The notes below the pieces were generated by a model. The model had not been told where the DNA came from. It saw nothing but the letters and a program-made list of their open reading frames with translations, and ran no database searches. A stretch of 25,166 nt of DNA. Source: Bacteroidota bacterium (GTDB lineage: Bacteria > Bacteroidota > Ignavibacteria > Ignavibacteriales > Ignavibacteriaceae). This document shows positions 7,479-15,638 of this stretch, in pieces. The stretch covers positions 1-25,166 of the forward strand of contig JAEXTA010000203.1 in assembly GCA_023453665.1 (NCBI GenBank), read 5' to 3'. Positions within the stretch are counted from its first letter, which is position 1. Every line of letters starts with the position of its first letter. The translations under genes were made by a program, and so were the position numbers.

Positions 7479-8879
7479 ATGAAATCTTTCAGGATAAAAA
7501 TAGTTTTAAGAATAATTCTTCTGTCGCTAAGTATATTTCTTTTGTTTTACTTAAATCAGAAGGGAATATTTGCTGCAACAATATTCATACTCGCTGCAAT
7601 AATAATCTTACAGGTTGTTTTTCTTATAAGATTTGTTGAAACAACTAACCGTGAATTGAGTAAATTCTTTTTATCAATTAAACATTCTGATTTTTCACAG
7701 TCATTCCTTAAAAAAAATCTTGGCCCTTCTTTTACTGATTTAAGTAATTCACTTTCTAATGTGATAAACCAGTTTCAGCAGGCACGCTCAGAAAAGGAAG
7801 AGCATTTTCAGTACCTTCAGACAATTGTAAAACACATTGCAACAGGTATGATTTCTTTCAGAGAAAACGGAAACATCGAACTGATGAATGATGCTGCTAA
7901 AAGAATATTCGGGATTAACGAAGTTAAAAACATTCAGAGCCTTGCATCATTTAATAATGAAATTGTAAATGTGCTTCAGAAAATTAAACCAGGTGAAAAA
8001 GCACTCATAAAAATTGAAACAACTGAACAGGTGATCGACCTTTCACTATTTGCAACAGAATTTAAACTACGCGGTGAAAAGTTCAGATTAGTCTCACTGC
8101 AGGATATTAGCAGCGAACTTGAACGTGAAAGACTTTCAAGTGAGATTGAAATAGCAAGACAGGTTCAAAGAAAACTCCTTCCCACTTCTAATCCCTCAAT
8201 AAACGGTTTTTCAATTGCGGGTTTATGTATTCCGGCAAAAGAAGTAGGCGGGGATTATTATGATTTTATTGAACTTGGAAATGACAGACTAGGAATTGTA
8301 ATTGCAGATGTATCGGGCAAAGGGCTTCCGGCTGCATTTTATATGACGTTGACCAAGGGAATTTTTCAATCGTATGCTAAAAGTATTGAATCGCCGAAAG
8401 AAGTTCTTGTAAAAATAAATTCACTATTGTACAACACAATTGAACGTGGTTCGTTTGTCACAATGTTTTATGGTGTCCTGGATAAGTCAACCGGTAAATT
8501 GCTGCTCGCAAGAGCTGGTCATGAGCCAGCCATTTTTGTAAATGTTAATAGTCAGCATTCAACATTTTTGCGACCACAAGGCTTAGGACTCGGACTTGAA
8601 GACGGACATGTTTTTTCAAAGAATATAGTTGAGTCAGAGGTTCAGTTGAACAAAGGTGATTTAATATTCTTTTACACCGACGGTTTTACTGATGCGAGGA
8701 ACAGATTAAACGAAGAATTCGGACAGCAAAGAATTACTAAACTGATGAGTACTGTAGAAAAAATGACAGCATCTGAAATAATACTTAAAATGACCGAAGA
8801 AATTTTTAATTACAGTCAGGGTGTGCCGCAGTACGATGATATGACATTCATCGCTGTAAAATCTGAAAAGCAATACTAA
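7479..8879 (+). CDS. Membrane PAS sensor with SpoIIE-type PP2C phosphatase domain
   Basis: 466 aa. Two TM helices (about 8-25 and 30-50) lie close together with almost no extracytoplasmic loop. A helical linker containing TNRELSKFFLSIKHSDFSQ follows, then a PAS-like domain (about 105-215) and a SpoIIE/RsbU PP2C domain (about 220-462). Metal-binding and catalytic motifs are present: EVGGDYYDF (D259, D262), IADVSGKG (275-282), RAGHEP, YTDGFTDA (D401) and DDMTF (D453/D454), so it looks active. RsbU-type enzymes dephosphorylate serine or threonine on anti-sigma antagonist (STAS) proteins, but no STAS or anti-sigma gene is in the window. It lies 36 bases after the regulator and 10 bases before the kinase, whose N-terminal 220 residues are homologous. 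Confidence 0.93.
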   Translation: MKSFRIKIVLRIILLSLSIFLLFYLNQKGIFAATIFILAAIIILQVVFLIRFVETTNRELSKFFLSIKHSDFSQSFLKKNLGPSFTDLSNSLSNVINQFQQARSEKEEHFQYLQTIVKHIATGMISFRENGNIELMNDAAKRIFGINEVKNIQSLASFNNEIVNVLQKIKPGEKALIKIETTEQVIDLSLFATEFKLRGEKFRLVSLQDISSELERERLSSEIEIARQVQRKLLPTSNPSINGFSIAGLCIPAKEVGGDYYDFIELGNDRLGIVIADVSGKGLPAAFYMTLTKGIFQSYAKSIESPKEVLVKINSLLYNTIERGSFVTMFYGVLDKSTGKLLLARAGHEPAIFVNVNSQHSTFLRPQGLGLGLEDGHVFSKNIVESEVQLNKGDLIFFYTDGFTDARNRLNEEFGQQRITKLMSTVEKMTASEIILKMTEEIFNYSQGVPQYDDMTFIAVKSEKQY

Positions 8880-8889
8880 CCGGAGAAAA

Positions 8890-10233
8890 ATGATCCTTAC
8901 AAAATTCCGGTCTATAATCATTTTAAGATTGGCTTTTATAAGCGTGAACCTTCTGGTAATATTTTATCTGATTCATAATTCCGAACTGCTTGCAAGTATT
9001 GTCATCCTTTCTATTGCTGCAGGTTACCAGTTATTTTCCTTATTCAACTTTGTTGACAGAACAAACAGGGAACTTTCAAAATTTATCAGTTCAATAAAAC
9101 ATTCCGACTTCAGCCAGATTTACTCTGCAGGAAATCTTGGCGGAACATTTAAACAACTGAGCAAAGAATTCAATGATATAAATGAAAGATTTCTTGCAGC
9201 AAGGAAAGAGAAGGAAGAAAATCTGAGATATCTGTATGCAGTAATTCAGCATGTCGGGATAGGACTATTTTCTTTTAACAACGATGGTAAAATTGAATTT
9301 ATTAATAATGCTGCCAAAAAAATTCTGAATGTTTCGTCGCTGAATAACATTTCTGCATTAAACAAGATAAATAAATCTCTCGCTGAAAAAATTTCAGAAC
9401 TTAAATCTGGTGATAAAGTTATTGTTAAGTATGCAGAAGACAACGAGCTTGTTCAGTTAATGGTTTATGCTTCTACATTCAAATTAAAGGACCAGATGTA
9501 TACTATTGTGTCGCTGCAGAATATTCAATCCGAATTAGAAGAACAGGAAATGGATGCCTGGCAAAAACTTATCCGGGTATTGACACACGAAATTATGAAT
9601 TCAATTACACCGATTTCATCCCTTGCAGCAACATCAAACAAACTTTTGTCTGATCTCTCTTCATCAACATTAAAAGGTATTGACTCACTCGATGATATTA
9701 TCTCCGCAAACAATACAATATTAAAGCGGAGTGAAGGGTTAATGCACTTTGTAAATAATTACAGGAATCTTACAAAAATCCCGCGCCCGGTTTTTCAGAT
9801 AATCCAGATAAAAAAACTTTTTGACCGCATTGATACTCTTCTGAAAAAAGAGCTTTCAGAAAAAGGTATTTCTCTTCAGTGCAATGTTGAACCTCTTTCA
9901 CTTGAACTTACAGCCGACCCAAATCTTATTGAACAGGTATTAATCAACCTTATAATTAATTCACAACATGCCCTGGAAGGAATAAATGAAGCAGCAATAA
10001 AACTAATTGCTTCATTAGATGACAAAGGAAAAATACTTATAAGAGTGTCTGATAATGGTTCAGGTATTCCGGATGAAATACAGGAAAAAATATTTATACC
10101 TTTTTTCAGTACGAAGAAAAATGGTTCGGGTATAGGGTTAAGTTTATCACGCCAGATAATACGTGCTCACGGTGGAACAATAAGAGTAAATTCAGTCCCG
10201 GGAAAGGAAACTGTTTTCAGTTTAAGATTCTGA
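8890..10233 (+). CDS. Membrane PAS sensor histidine kinase, partner of the NtrC-type regulator
   Basis: 447 aa. Two TMs (about 10-28 and 33-52), the conserved linker TNRELSKFISSIKHSDFSQ, a PAS-like domain (about 105-215), an H-box with H233 in LTHEIMNSITP, then a HATPase domain with N-box residue N357 (LIINSQHAL), G1 DNGSGIP (388-394) and G2 GSGIGLSLS. The HEIMNSITP box is common in kinases paired with NtrC-type regulators in Bacteroidota. Start ATG 8890 follows GGAGAAAA. It is the third gene of the operon after the regulator and phosphatase, and is the obvious kinase for the regulator at 6018. It shares its sensor half with the phosphatase at 7479-8879, so both probably read the same signal. 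The stop is 12 bases from the converging lipoprotein gene. Confidence 0.94.
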   Translation: MILTKFRSIIILRLAFISVNLLVIFYLIHNSELLASIVILSIAAGYQLFSLFNFVDRTNRELSKFISSIKHSDFSQIYSAGNLGGTFKQLSKEFNDINERFLAARKEKEENLRYLYAVIQHVGIGLFSFNNDGKIEFINNAAKKILNVSSLNNISALNKINKSLAEKISELKSGDKVIVKYAEDNELVQLMVYASTFKLKDQMYTIVSLQNIQSELEEQEMDAWQKLIRVLTHEIMNSITPISSLAATSNKLLSDLSSSTLKGIDSLDDIISANNTILKRSEGLMHFVNNYRNLTKIPRPVFQIIQIKKLFDRIDTLLKKELSEKGISLQCNVEPLSLELTADPNLIEQVLINLIINSQHALEGINEAAIKLIASLDDKGKILIRVSDNGSGIPDEIQEKIFIPFFSTKKNGSGIGLSLSRQIIRAHGGTIRVNSVPGKETVFSLRF

Positions 10234-10245
10234 GTGCATTAAAAA

Positions 10246-11289
10246 TCATTGAATATTTATAAAATAACCTTTGCTCTCCAGGTATTTTTTATTGCTGTTT
10301 ATGAACTCCAGAATTTTTTCTGTGGAAATAATTTTTGCTATTCCATACTTGATGTTGACACGCTTATCAACAAATAATTCCCCTTCATACTTTATAAGCG
10401 GGCTATACTCCTCGCCGCTTATTAATGCTTTCGGTTTTAAATATTCTTCATCATCTTTAGGCACGCGCTGAACCATTCCCACCAATTCAAAATTAGGAAC
10501 GCCGTCTTTTATCGCAAGTACAATTCCACCGCTGAATCCACGGTTGATTACCGCATCAACAATAAAAGAACCCTGTCCATCTAAATCCGGACTGCTTACT
10601 ATTGCTTTTGTAACCATTTTATAATTCAGCGGATAACCAAACAGGTAAACAAATGAACCCCATTCAAGATTTTTTGCAGATCCATACGGATAATGAAATT
10701 TATGCTGGCGGGTAACAAAATCAGGCTGAAACTTATTCCCGATGATCGCAATATCCTGCATCCTGTCCGAGAGGAGTACCTGCAATTCACCACCACCCGG
10801 GAAACCCAGTACATAAGTTGTCTGTTTATCTTTGATTGAAATACTTTCAACATATTCTGTTTTTTCACCCTTTTCATTGTGAATATATGATACAATCGTA
10901 TCCTGGTAATCAACAATGTGCGAACATGTTAAAAATGCAACTGAAGAGTTCTCAACTGATAATAGTGTTGCACTTCCTGCGGAAGATAAATCATACAATG
11001 TAGATTTCATTGATTTTGTTTTAATGATATCATCGGACAGATCTTTTAATTTAAGCCTGCTGTCAGTACTGAAAATATATGTATAGTAAAAAGCTGTACT
11101 GTTTATTCTGTAAACGGACTCACCGATATCACTCAATTCTGCCGAACTTCCCTTATAAGGAAATTCGCTGTCATATTTTCCATCGCTTAAAGTTGGAAAA
11201 ATGGTCTGGTATGTAACCGATGAACAGGAATTCATCAATATCATTACGAGGAACATTAAGCATATAGAAAACACTTTATTTGTTTTCAT
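10246..11289 (-). CDS. Lipoprotein with trypsin-like serine peptidase domain
   Basis: 347 aa. The N-terminus is a lipoprotein signal peptide, with hydrophobic FSICLMFLVMILMN and lipobox LMNSC (C22 predicted to be lipidated). From about residue 100 the fold pattern is that of chymotrypsin/HtrA-like peptidases: H124 in LTCSHIVDY, D179 in MQDIAIIG, and S253 in RGFSGGIVL followed by a VGMVQRV strand. All three catalytic residues are in order and correctly spaced. There is no PDZ domain. ATG 11289 has an excellent ribosome binding site, AAGGAG, 6 bases away. It is transcribed toward the signalling operon and lies 52 bases after the kinase gene at 11342, with which it may be co-transcribed. It is probably an envelope protease, or a signalling module that cleaves or binds another envelope protein; its substrate is unknown. 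Confidence 0.85.
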   Translation of the reverse strand: MKTNKVFSICLMFLVMILMNSCSSVTYQTIFPTLSDGKYDSEFPYKGSSAELSDIGESVYRINSTAFYYTYIFSTDSRLKLKDLSDDIIKTKSMKSTLYDLSSAGSATLLSVENSSVAFLTCSHIVDYQDTIVSYIHNEKGEKTEYVESISIKDKQTTYVLGFPGGGELQVLLSDRMQDIAIIGNKFQPDFVTRQHKFHYPYGSAKNLEWGSFVYLFGYPLNYKMVTKAIVSSPDLDGQGSFIVDAVINRGFSGGIVLAIKDGVPNFELVGMVQRVPKDDEEYLKPKALISGEEYSPLIKYEGELFVDKRVNIKYGIAKIISTEKILEFINSNKKYLESKGYFINIQ

Positions 11290-11341
11290 TGCTTTTCTCC
11301 TTGATAGAATTATAAAACAATATTAAGAACATTACTAAATT

Positions 11342-13039
11342 TTATAAATATGCAGGAACAGTGAAAGTGAATACACTGCCTTCTTTTTCTTTACTGATAA
11401 CCGAAATTTCTCCTCCCATTTTTTCAATCATTTCTTTACATAAGATTAGACCCAAACCGGTACCTCTTTCCTCTTCTGTTCCGGGTGTGGAATGATGTAT
11501 GTCTATCTTAAATAATTTTTCGATATCACTATTCTTTATACCAATTCCTGAATCTTTGATCGAAACGGCAACACTCTTTTCTTTAACAGATGATGATACA
11601 ACTACATCTGAGTCACGCCTTGAAAACTTAATGGCATTGGACAATAAATTTTCTATTACTGAATTCAACATATTCTGATCTGCATAAACATATAAACCGT
11701 TATCAACTTCATTTATCAGCCTGATCTGTTTTGCACCGGCGGCACTTGTTAAAAGATTAAATATATATAAGACTGTCTCTTTAAGTTCGACTTTTAGCGG
11801 CTTAATTTCCATCCGTCCGGATTGCAGTCTTGACCACTCGAGTAAATTTTCGATTAGCTTGAAAACATAATGCGCTGATAAATTTATTCTTTCCGCAATA
11901 TTCTTTTTTTCAGTGTCAGATAAATTATCATAATCAGCAGTAAGCATATTGGAGAAACCTAATAGACCATGAAACGGACTTCTTAAATCATGAGCCAGTA
12001 TTGAAAAAAATTTGTCTTTTGCCTCATTTGTTGAGCTCAACTCTTTTGATGCTGCCTTAAGTTGTTCATTCAAACTTGCCAGCTCCATTGCATGATCTTC
12101 AAGCAAATGTTTACTTTTTTTAAGTTCAAAGAGATACCGTCCAAGATTTTCCTCACTTTTTTTCTGCTCGGTTATGTCCATCACAATACCGAATATTTTT
12201 CCCGAGGATTTTTTTGTTTTACCTACAATCTTTCCGATGATATGCAGGTATTTCAGTTTATTATTTTTTAATAGTATCCTGCATTCAAAATCATAAACTG
12301 AATTCTTTTTAATTGCCTGTACTATACTCTGTTTTACAAAAGAGTTATCATCTGGATGAATAATCGAGTAAAAATCATCTATTGAAAGACAATTTCGATT
12401 ATTGTTTAGCTCAAATATTTTAGCAGTTTCAGATGAACACTGATTGTTATTTCCGTCCTGATCAAACTGGTATGTACCAAGATGTGCAAGCTGCTGTGCA
12501 AGGGTAAGATTCAGGTTTGATTCTCTTAATTTATCTTCATTTTGATTTTGTCTCTTTACAATTCTTGTTATCCCCAACAACGCAACCGGTTTTTTTTTCT
12601 TATCACTTAAAGATGATATTTCTGTCTCAGCCTTTTCAAATAAATTATTTTTTTTTCTTAGATGATGAATAACTCTTTTAGAAAATATCTTAGATTTGTT
12701 TCTTGTATGCTTACTAATAAACTTATGAAGAGATTTGAATTTTGACTTATCACCGCAAAAAATTGATTCATAAAGATATTCACCTGTCAATTTTGATGGT
12801 GTTATACCTGCTGCTTGTTTAATAGCATCACTAACATAAAGTATTTTATAATTCAGATTACATATCCAGACAATGTCATTCGAGTCTTTAAAAAAATCCT
12901 GTAAGACGGTAAGGTTAGACAGCTTAAATATTGACCCGCTCTCTTTAAAGGTTTTGTCTTTTGATATTTTTTTTAACCTAGAGATTTTCTTTTCTTTCTT
13001 TATAAAATCTTTATCGTTTTTAGCAGAACTTAGATTCAT
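11342..13039 (-). CDS. Soluble PAS histidine kinase
   Basis: 565 aa with no membrane segment. A very basic N-terminus (about 1-35) precedes two PAS domains (about 45-165 and 180-295, the second ending in DITEQKK), a coiled-coil linker (about 295-340), a HisKA domain with H350 in ILAHDLRSPF, and a HATPase with N-box ENLLSNAIKF, G1 DSGIGI and G2 GTGLGL. It should autophosphorylate in the cytoplasm in response to a PAS-bound ligand or redox signal. From residue 342 on it closely resembles the kinase at 15639-18437 (both have DKFFSI-AHDL-SPF, LIENLLEWSR, ENLLSNAIKF), so the transmitter modules are paralogous and the sensors differ. No response regulator is adjacent. The start ATG is preceded by AGGGGT. 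The lipoprotein peptidase follows after 52 bases. Confidence 0.93.
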   Translation of the reverse strand: MNLSSAKNDKDFIKKEKKISRLKKISKDKTFKESGSIFKLSNLTVLQDFFKDSNDIVWICNLNYKILYVSDAIKQAAGITPSKLTGEYLYESIFCGDKSKFKSLHKFISKHTRNKSKIFSKRVIHHLRKKNNLFEKAETEISSLSDKKKKPVALLGITRIVKRQNQNEDKLRESNLNLTLAQQLAHLGTYQFDQDGNNNQCSSETAKIFELNNNRNCLSIDDFYSIIHPDDNSFVKQSIVQAIKKNSVYDFECRILLKNNKLKYLHIIGKIVGKTKKSSGKIFGIVMDITEQKKSEENLGRYLFELKKSKHLLEDHAMELASLNEQLKAASKELSSTNEAKDKFFSILAHDLRSPFHGLLGFSNMLTADYDNLSDTEKKNIAERINLSAHYVFKLIENLLEWSRLQSGRMEIKPLKVELKETVLYIFNLLTSAAGAKQIRLINEVDNGLYVYADQNMLNSVIENLLSNAIKFSRRDSDVVVSSSVKEKSVAVSIKDSGIGIKNSDIEKLFKIDIHHSTPGTEEERGTGLGLILCKEMIEKMGGEISVISKEKEGSVFTFTVPAYL

Positions 13040-13362
13040 ACTGGTACCCCTGACTTTTAATTATGTACTCAATAAAAAACAAATAAAAATTTCCGTTTGC
13101 TTTAGAAAAAAGCGTAAAGAACTAACACCGGAAAATTATTGTGTGACGCGCCCCTGAATTTTCTTAAGGTTTTACCTTCCGAATGAGTTAAACTGAAACT
13201 AAACAAATACAGTTCAACCTGTAACATTTGATCTCTTTCTCCCCGGATAAATCTAAAACCAACCCCAAATTACTTTAATTGTTTACCAAGGCAAACCACA
13301 AAATGATACTTAACAACAGTTAAACAGAAACAATTATTTGCTTACGCATAATTAAAATCATA
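13040..13362. other. Gene-free stretch between two kinase genes
   Basis: 323 bases upstream of the kinase ending at 11342 and downstream of the hybrid kinase. I see no convincing promoter boxes or terminator. Minor structures are a hairpin AAGGT-TTT-ACCTT near 13163, TACAG-N6-CTGTA near 13210, and nested inverted repeats TTTCCG...CGGAAA around GCTTT...AAAGC (about 13091-13135). The last would lie in the leader of the 13039 gene. None has a U-run. Function, if any, is unknown. Confidence 0.4.
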
Positions 13363-15507
13363 TCAATTTTCATCCAGTATTTCAGCTAAAAGCCGCAGAA
13401 GTTCACCTTTCTCAAATGGTTTTGCCAGATAGTGCGTTAAACCTTCGGACAGCAATACTTCTTTATCGCCAGCCATTGCATAACCAGTAACAGCAACCAG
13501 CGGAATATTTTCGTAGCCATTTAATTTTCTTATCTCGCGCGCGGTTTCAATTCCATTAATTCCGCCGCCAAGATTAATATCCATAAGAATAACATCATAA
13601 TTATTTTGTTTTGACATCTCAATTGCCAATTCACCATTTTCTGCGTGGTCAATTTTGTAATAATCTTTTATATATAATTCAGTCACTTCGCGGTTGATTA
13701 TATTATCTTCAACAAGAAGTATTTGCTTTGATTTTGTTGATCCAGAAATATGAGAAATATCCAGTTCGTGGTCTTCTTGCTTTTTTAGATCTGTTGCCGG
13801 GAACATAACGGTAAATGTACTGCCTTTGCCTATTTCACTTTTGAGTTGAATAGTTCCATTCATTGCCTCAACCATTTTTTTCGCGAGTGTTAAACCGAGA
13901 CCTGTACCTTCATACCATCTGGCAACACCCTCACTAGCCTGCCTGAACTCCTGGAAAATTTTTTCTTTGTCGTTTTCAGCGATGCCGATACCAGTATCAC
14001 GGATATGAATTGCTGAATATTTATTCCCGTTAAATACCATCGGTTCAACAATTATTTCAACCTTACCCTGCTTTGTAAACTTGATCGCGTTATCCACAAG
14101 GTTGTTAAGTATCATAAAATACATTTTGTCATCAACCATTGCCGAGACTGATGGAGATTTTATTACAACTGAAAACTCAAGACCTTTTTCTTTTGCTGCT
14201 TCAATGAACGGGTGTAAATGAAAAGGTGTATGTTTGGCAATATTTATTTCTTCAAAATTTAAATAATTTTCCCTGGCAGCAAATTGAGATAAATAAAGAA
14301 TTGAATTTAATGTGTTAGTCAAACGTTTTGAACTGTTTATTATTTTCTGAACCATATCTTGTTGTTCAACATCCAGTTCCGTATCACCAAGAAATTCAGC
14401 AAAACCAATAATACCTACTAACGGTGTCCGGAGTTCGTGACTTATATTACCTAGCAGGTTTGATTTTAATCTGCTTAGATCTTCTGCTTCTTCCTTTGCA
14501 CGGATCAGTTCTTTTTCAATCATCTTTCTTGAAGTAATGTCTTCTTTCAAAACCAGGTAATGAGTGATTTCTTTATCATTGTTCTTAATCGGAGAAACTG
14601 AAAGCAGTTCCCAATATGTTTCGCCATTCTTTTTAGTATTAATTATTTCACCTGACCATTCTTTTCCATGCGAAAGCCCAGACCAAACTTTTTCATATTC
14701 ATCGTTTTCCATAGATGAAGGCTTAAGCAACGAATGGAATCTTCCGGCAAAATCATTTAATGAAAAACCGGTGAGTTGAGTAAACCGCGGGTTAACATAT
14801 TCAATATTTCCTGATCTGTTTATTATTGAAACTGCGACCGGGCTTTGATCAACAGCGCTTGACAGCTTTCTTAAATCAGCTTCTATTTTTTTTCTTTCAG
14901 TAATATCTGTAAGTATGCAATGGAGAAGTTTGAATTTACCTTCAGCGGTATATGTTACTTTACCTTCGAGAGATACTATTTTAATATCATTTTCTTTTTT
15001 CCTGATTTGATATTCCGCACTATGAAGCTGGCCGGCAATTTCAATGTGCGAAAATATTTTTGAAAAATTTTCACCATTTTCTTCTATGATTAAATCAGAA
15101 AATTTTTTGCCTATAAGTTCTTGCTCATCATAATCAAGCATATGACATGCAGCTTTGTTGATAGCTATTATAATTCCGGATTTATCAATTGCCTGGTAAC
15201 CAAGAGGTGCATTTTCAAATAACGAGCGGAAAAGTCTCTCGCTTTCAGATAACTCACGTTGTGTTTTTTCTATTAGGATAAAATCTCTTTTAATAAATAC
15301 ATAAAAGAAAATTGCAGTGATGAGAATAAAAAACCAACCCTTATACATCTGAATAGTAGTAAGTAAATCTATGTCATTTGTAAACGAAGCCGTAATTTTT
15401 TCTGAGAACAATATCCATAACCCGCCAAGTATTAAGTAAATCAGGGTAATTCTGAGAGGTACATAAAGTGAGGATCGTATTTTTTTCTGAAGAAAACTTT
15501 TTTTCAT
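13363..15507 (-). CDS. Membrane hybrid sensor kinase (PAS-PAS-HisKA-HATPase-receiver)
   Basis: 714 aa. Two TMs near the N-terminus (about 17-36 and 57-73) enclose a short extracytoplasmic loop of about 20 residues. Then come PAS 1 (about 88-205, ending DITERKK), PAS 2 (about 212-330, ending DITSRKM), a coiled linker, HisKA with H357 in GNISHELRTPL, HATPase (N-box VDNAIKF, G1 DTGIGI, G2 GTGLGLTL) and a C-terminal receiver with D601, phosphoacceptor D643 (LMDINL) and K696 (AKPF). All catalytic residues are present. Hybrid kinases usually pass phosphate from their own receiver to an Hpt protein or a separate regulator; none is in the window. The ATG at 15507 has a strong ribosome binding site, GAGGAGA. 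Its neighbours on both sides are soluble PAS kinases. Confidence 0.94.
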   Translation of the reverse strand: MKKSFLQKKIRSSLYVPLRITLIYLILGGLWILFSEKITASFTNDIDLLTTIQMYKGWFFILITAIFFYVFIKRDFILIEKTQRELSESERLFRSLFENAPLGYQAIDKSGIIIAINKAACHMLDYDEQELIGKKFSDLIIEENGENFSKIFSHIEIAGQLHSAEYQIRKKENDIKIVSLEGKVTYTAEGKFKLLHCILTDITERKKIEADLRKLSSAVDQSPVAVSIINRSGNIEYVNPRFTQLTGFSLNDFAGRFHSLLKPSSMENDEYEKVWSGLSHGKEWSGEIINTKKNGETYWELLSVSPIKNNDKEITHYLVLKEDITSRKMIEKELIRAKEEAEDLSRLKSNLLGNISHELRTPLVGIIGFAEFLGDTELDVEQQDMVQKIINSSKRLTNTLNSILYLSQFAARENYLNFEEINIAKHTPFHLHPFIEAAKEKGLEFSVVIKSPSVSAMVDDKMYFMILNNLVDNAIKFTKQGKVEIIVEPMVFNGNKYSAIHIRDTGIGIAENDKEKIFQEFRQASEGVARWYEGTGLGLTLAKKMVEAMNGTIQLKSEIGKGSTFTVMFPATDLKKQEDHELDISHISGSTKSKQILLVEDNIINREVTELYIKDYYKIDHAENGELAIEMSKQNNYDVILMDINLGGGINGIETAREIRKLNGYENIPLVAVTGYAMAGDKEVLLSEGLTHYLAKPFEKGELLRLLAEILDEN

Positions 15508-15638
15508 CTACATTCTCTCCTCTGCTCTTTTTCTCTGCCTGAAGAAAGATGAACATAATGTTTACATTTCAAATGAAAATATAATCAGTATTCAGAAAAA
15601 GTAAAGAGTTGTGAGTATTTAATTTCTATTGCACAGTT

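Noticed and set aside
8706..8921. 71-aa minus-strand reading frame across the phosphatase-kinase junction
   Set aside because: Antisense to the conserved end of the PP2C domain and to the kinase start; no supporting features.
10626..10916. 96-aa minus-strand reading frame inside the lipoprotein peptidase gene
   Set aside because: It overlaps the peptidase in another frame of the same strand; the peptidase frame has a signal peptide and full catalytic triad.
13091..13135. Nested inverted repeats as a terminator
   Set aside because: Stems are short and AT-rich, with no U-run positioned after them; kept only as a note on the intergenic stretch.
12873..13157. 94-aa plus-strand reading frame across the start of the soluble kinase gene
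   Set aside because: It is mostly antisense to a well-supported kinase N-terminus, is Phe/Ser/Lys-rich as expected of AT-rich antisense, and has no domain or ribosome binding site.
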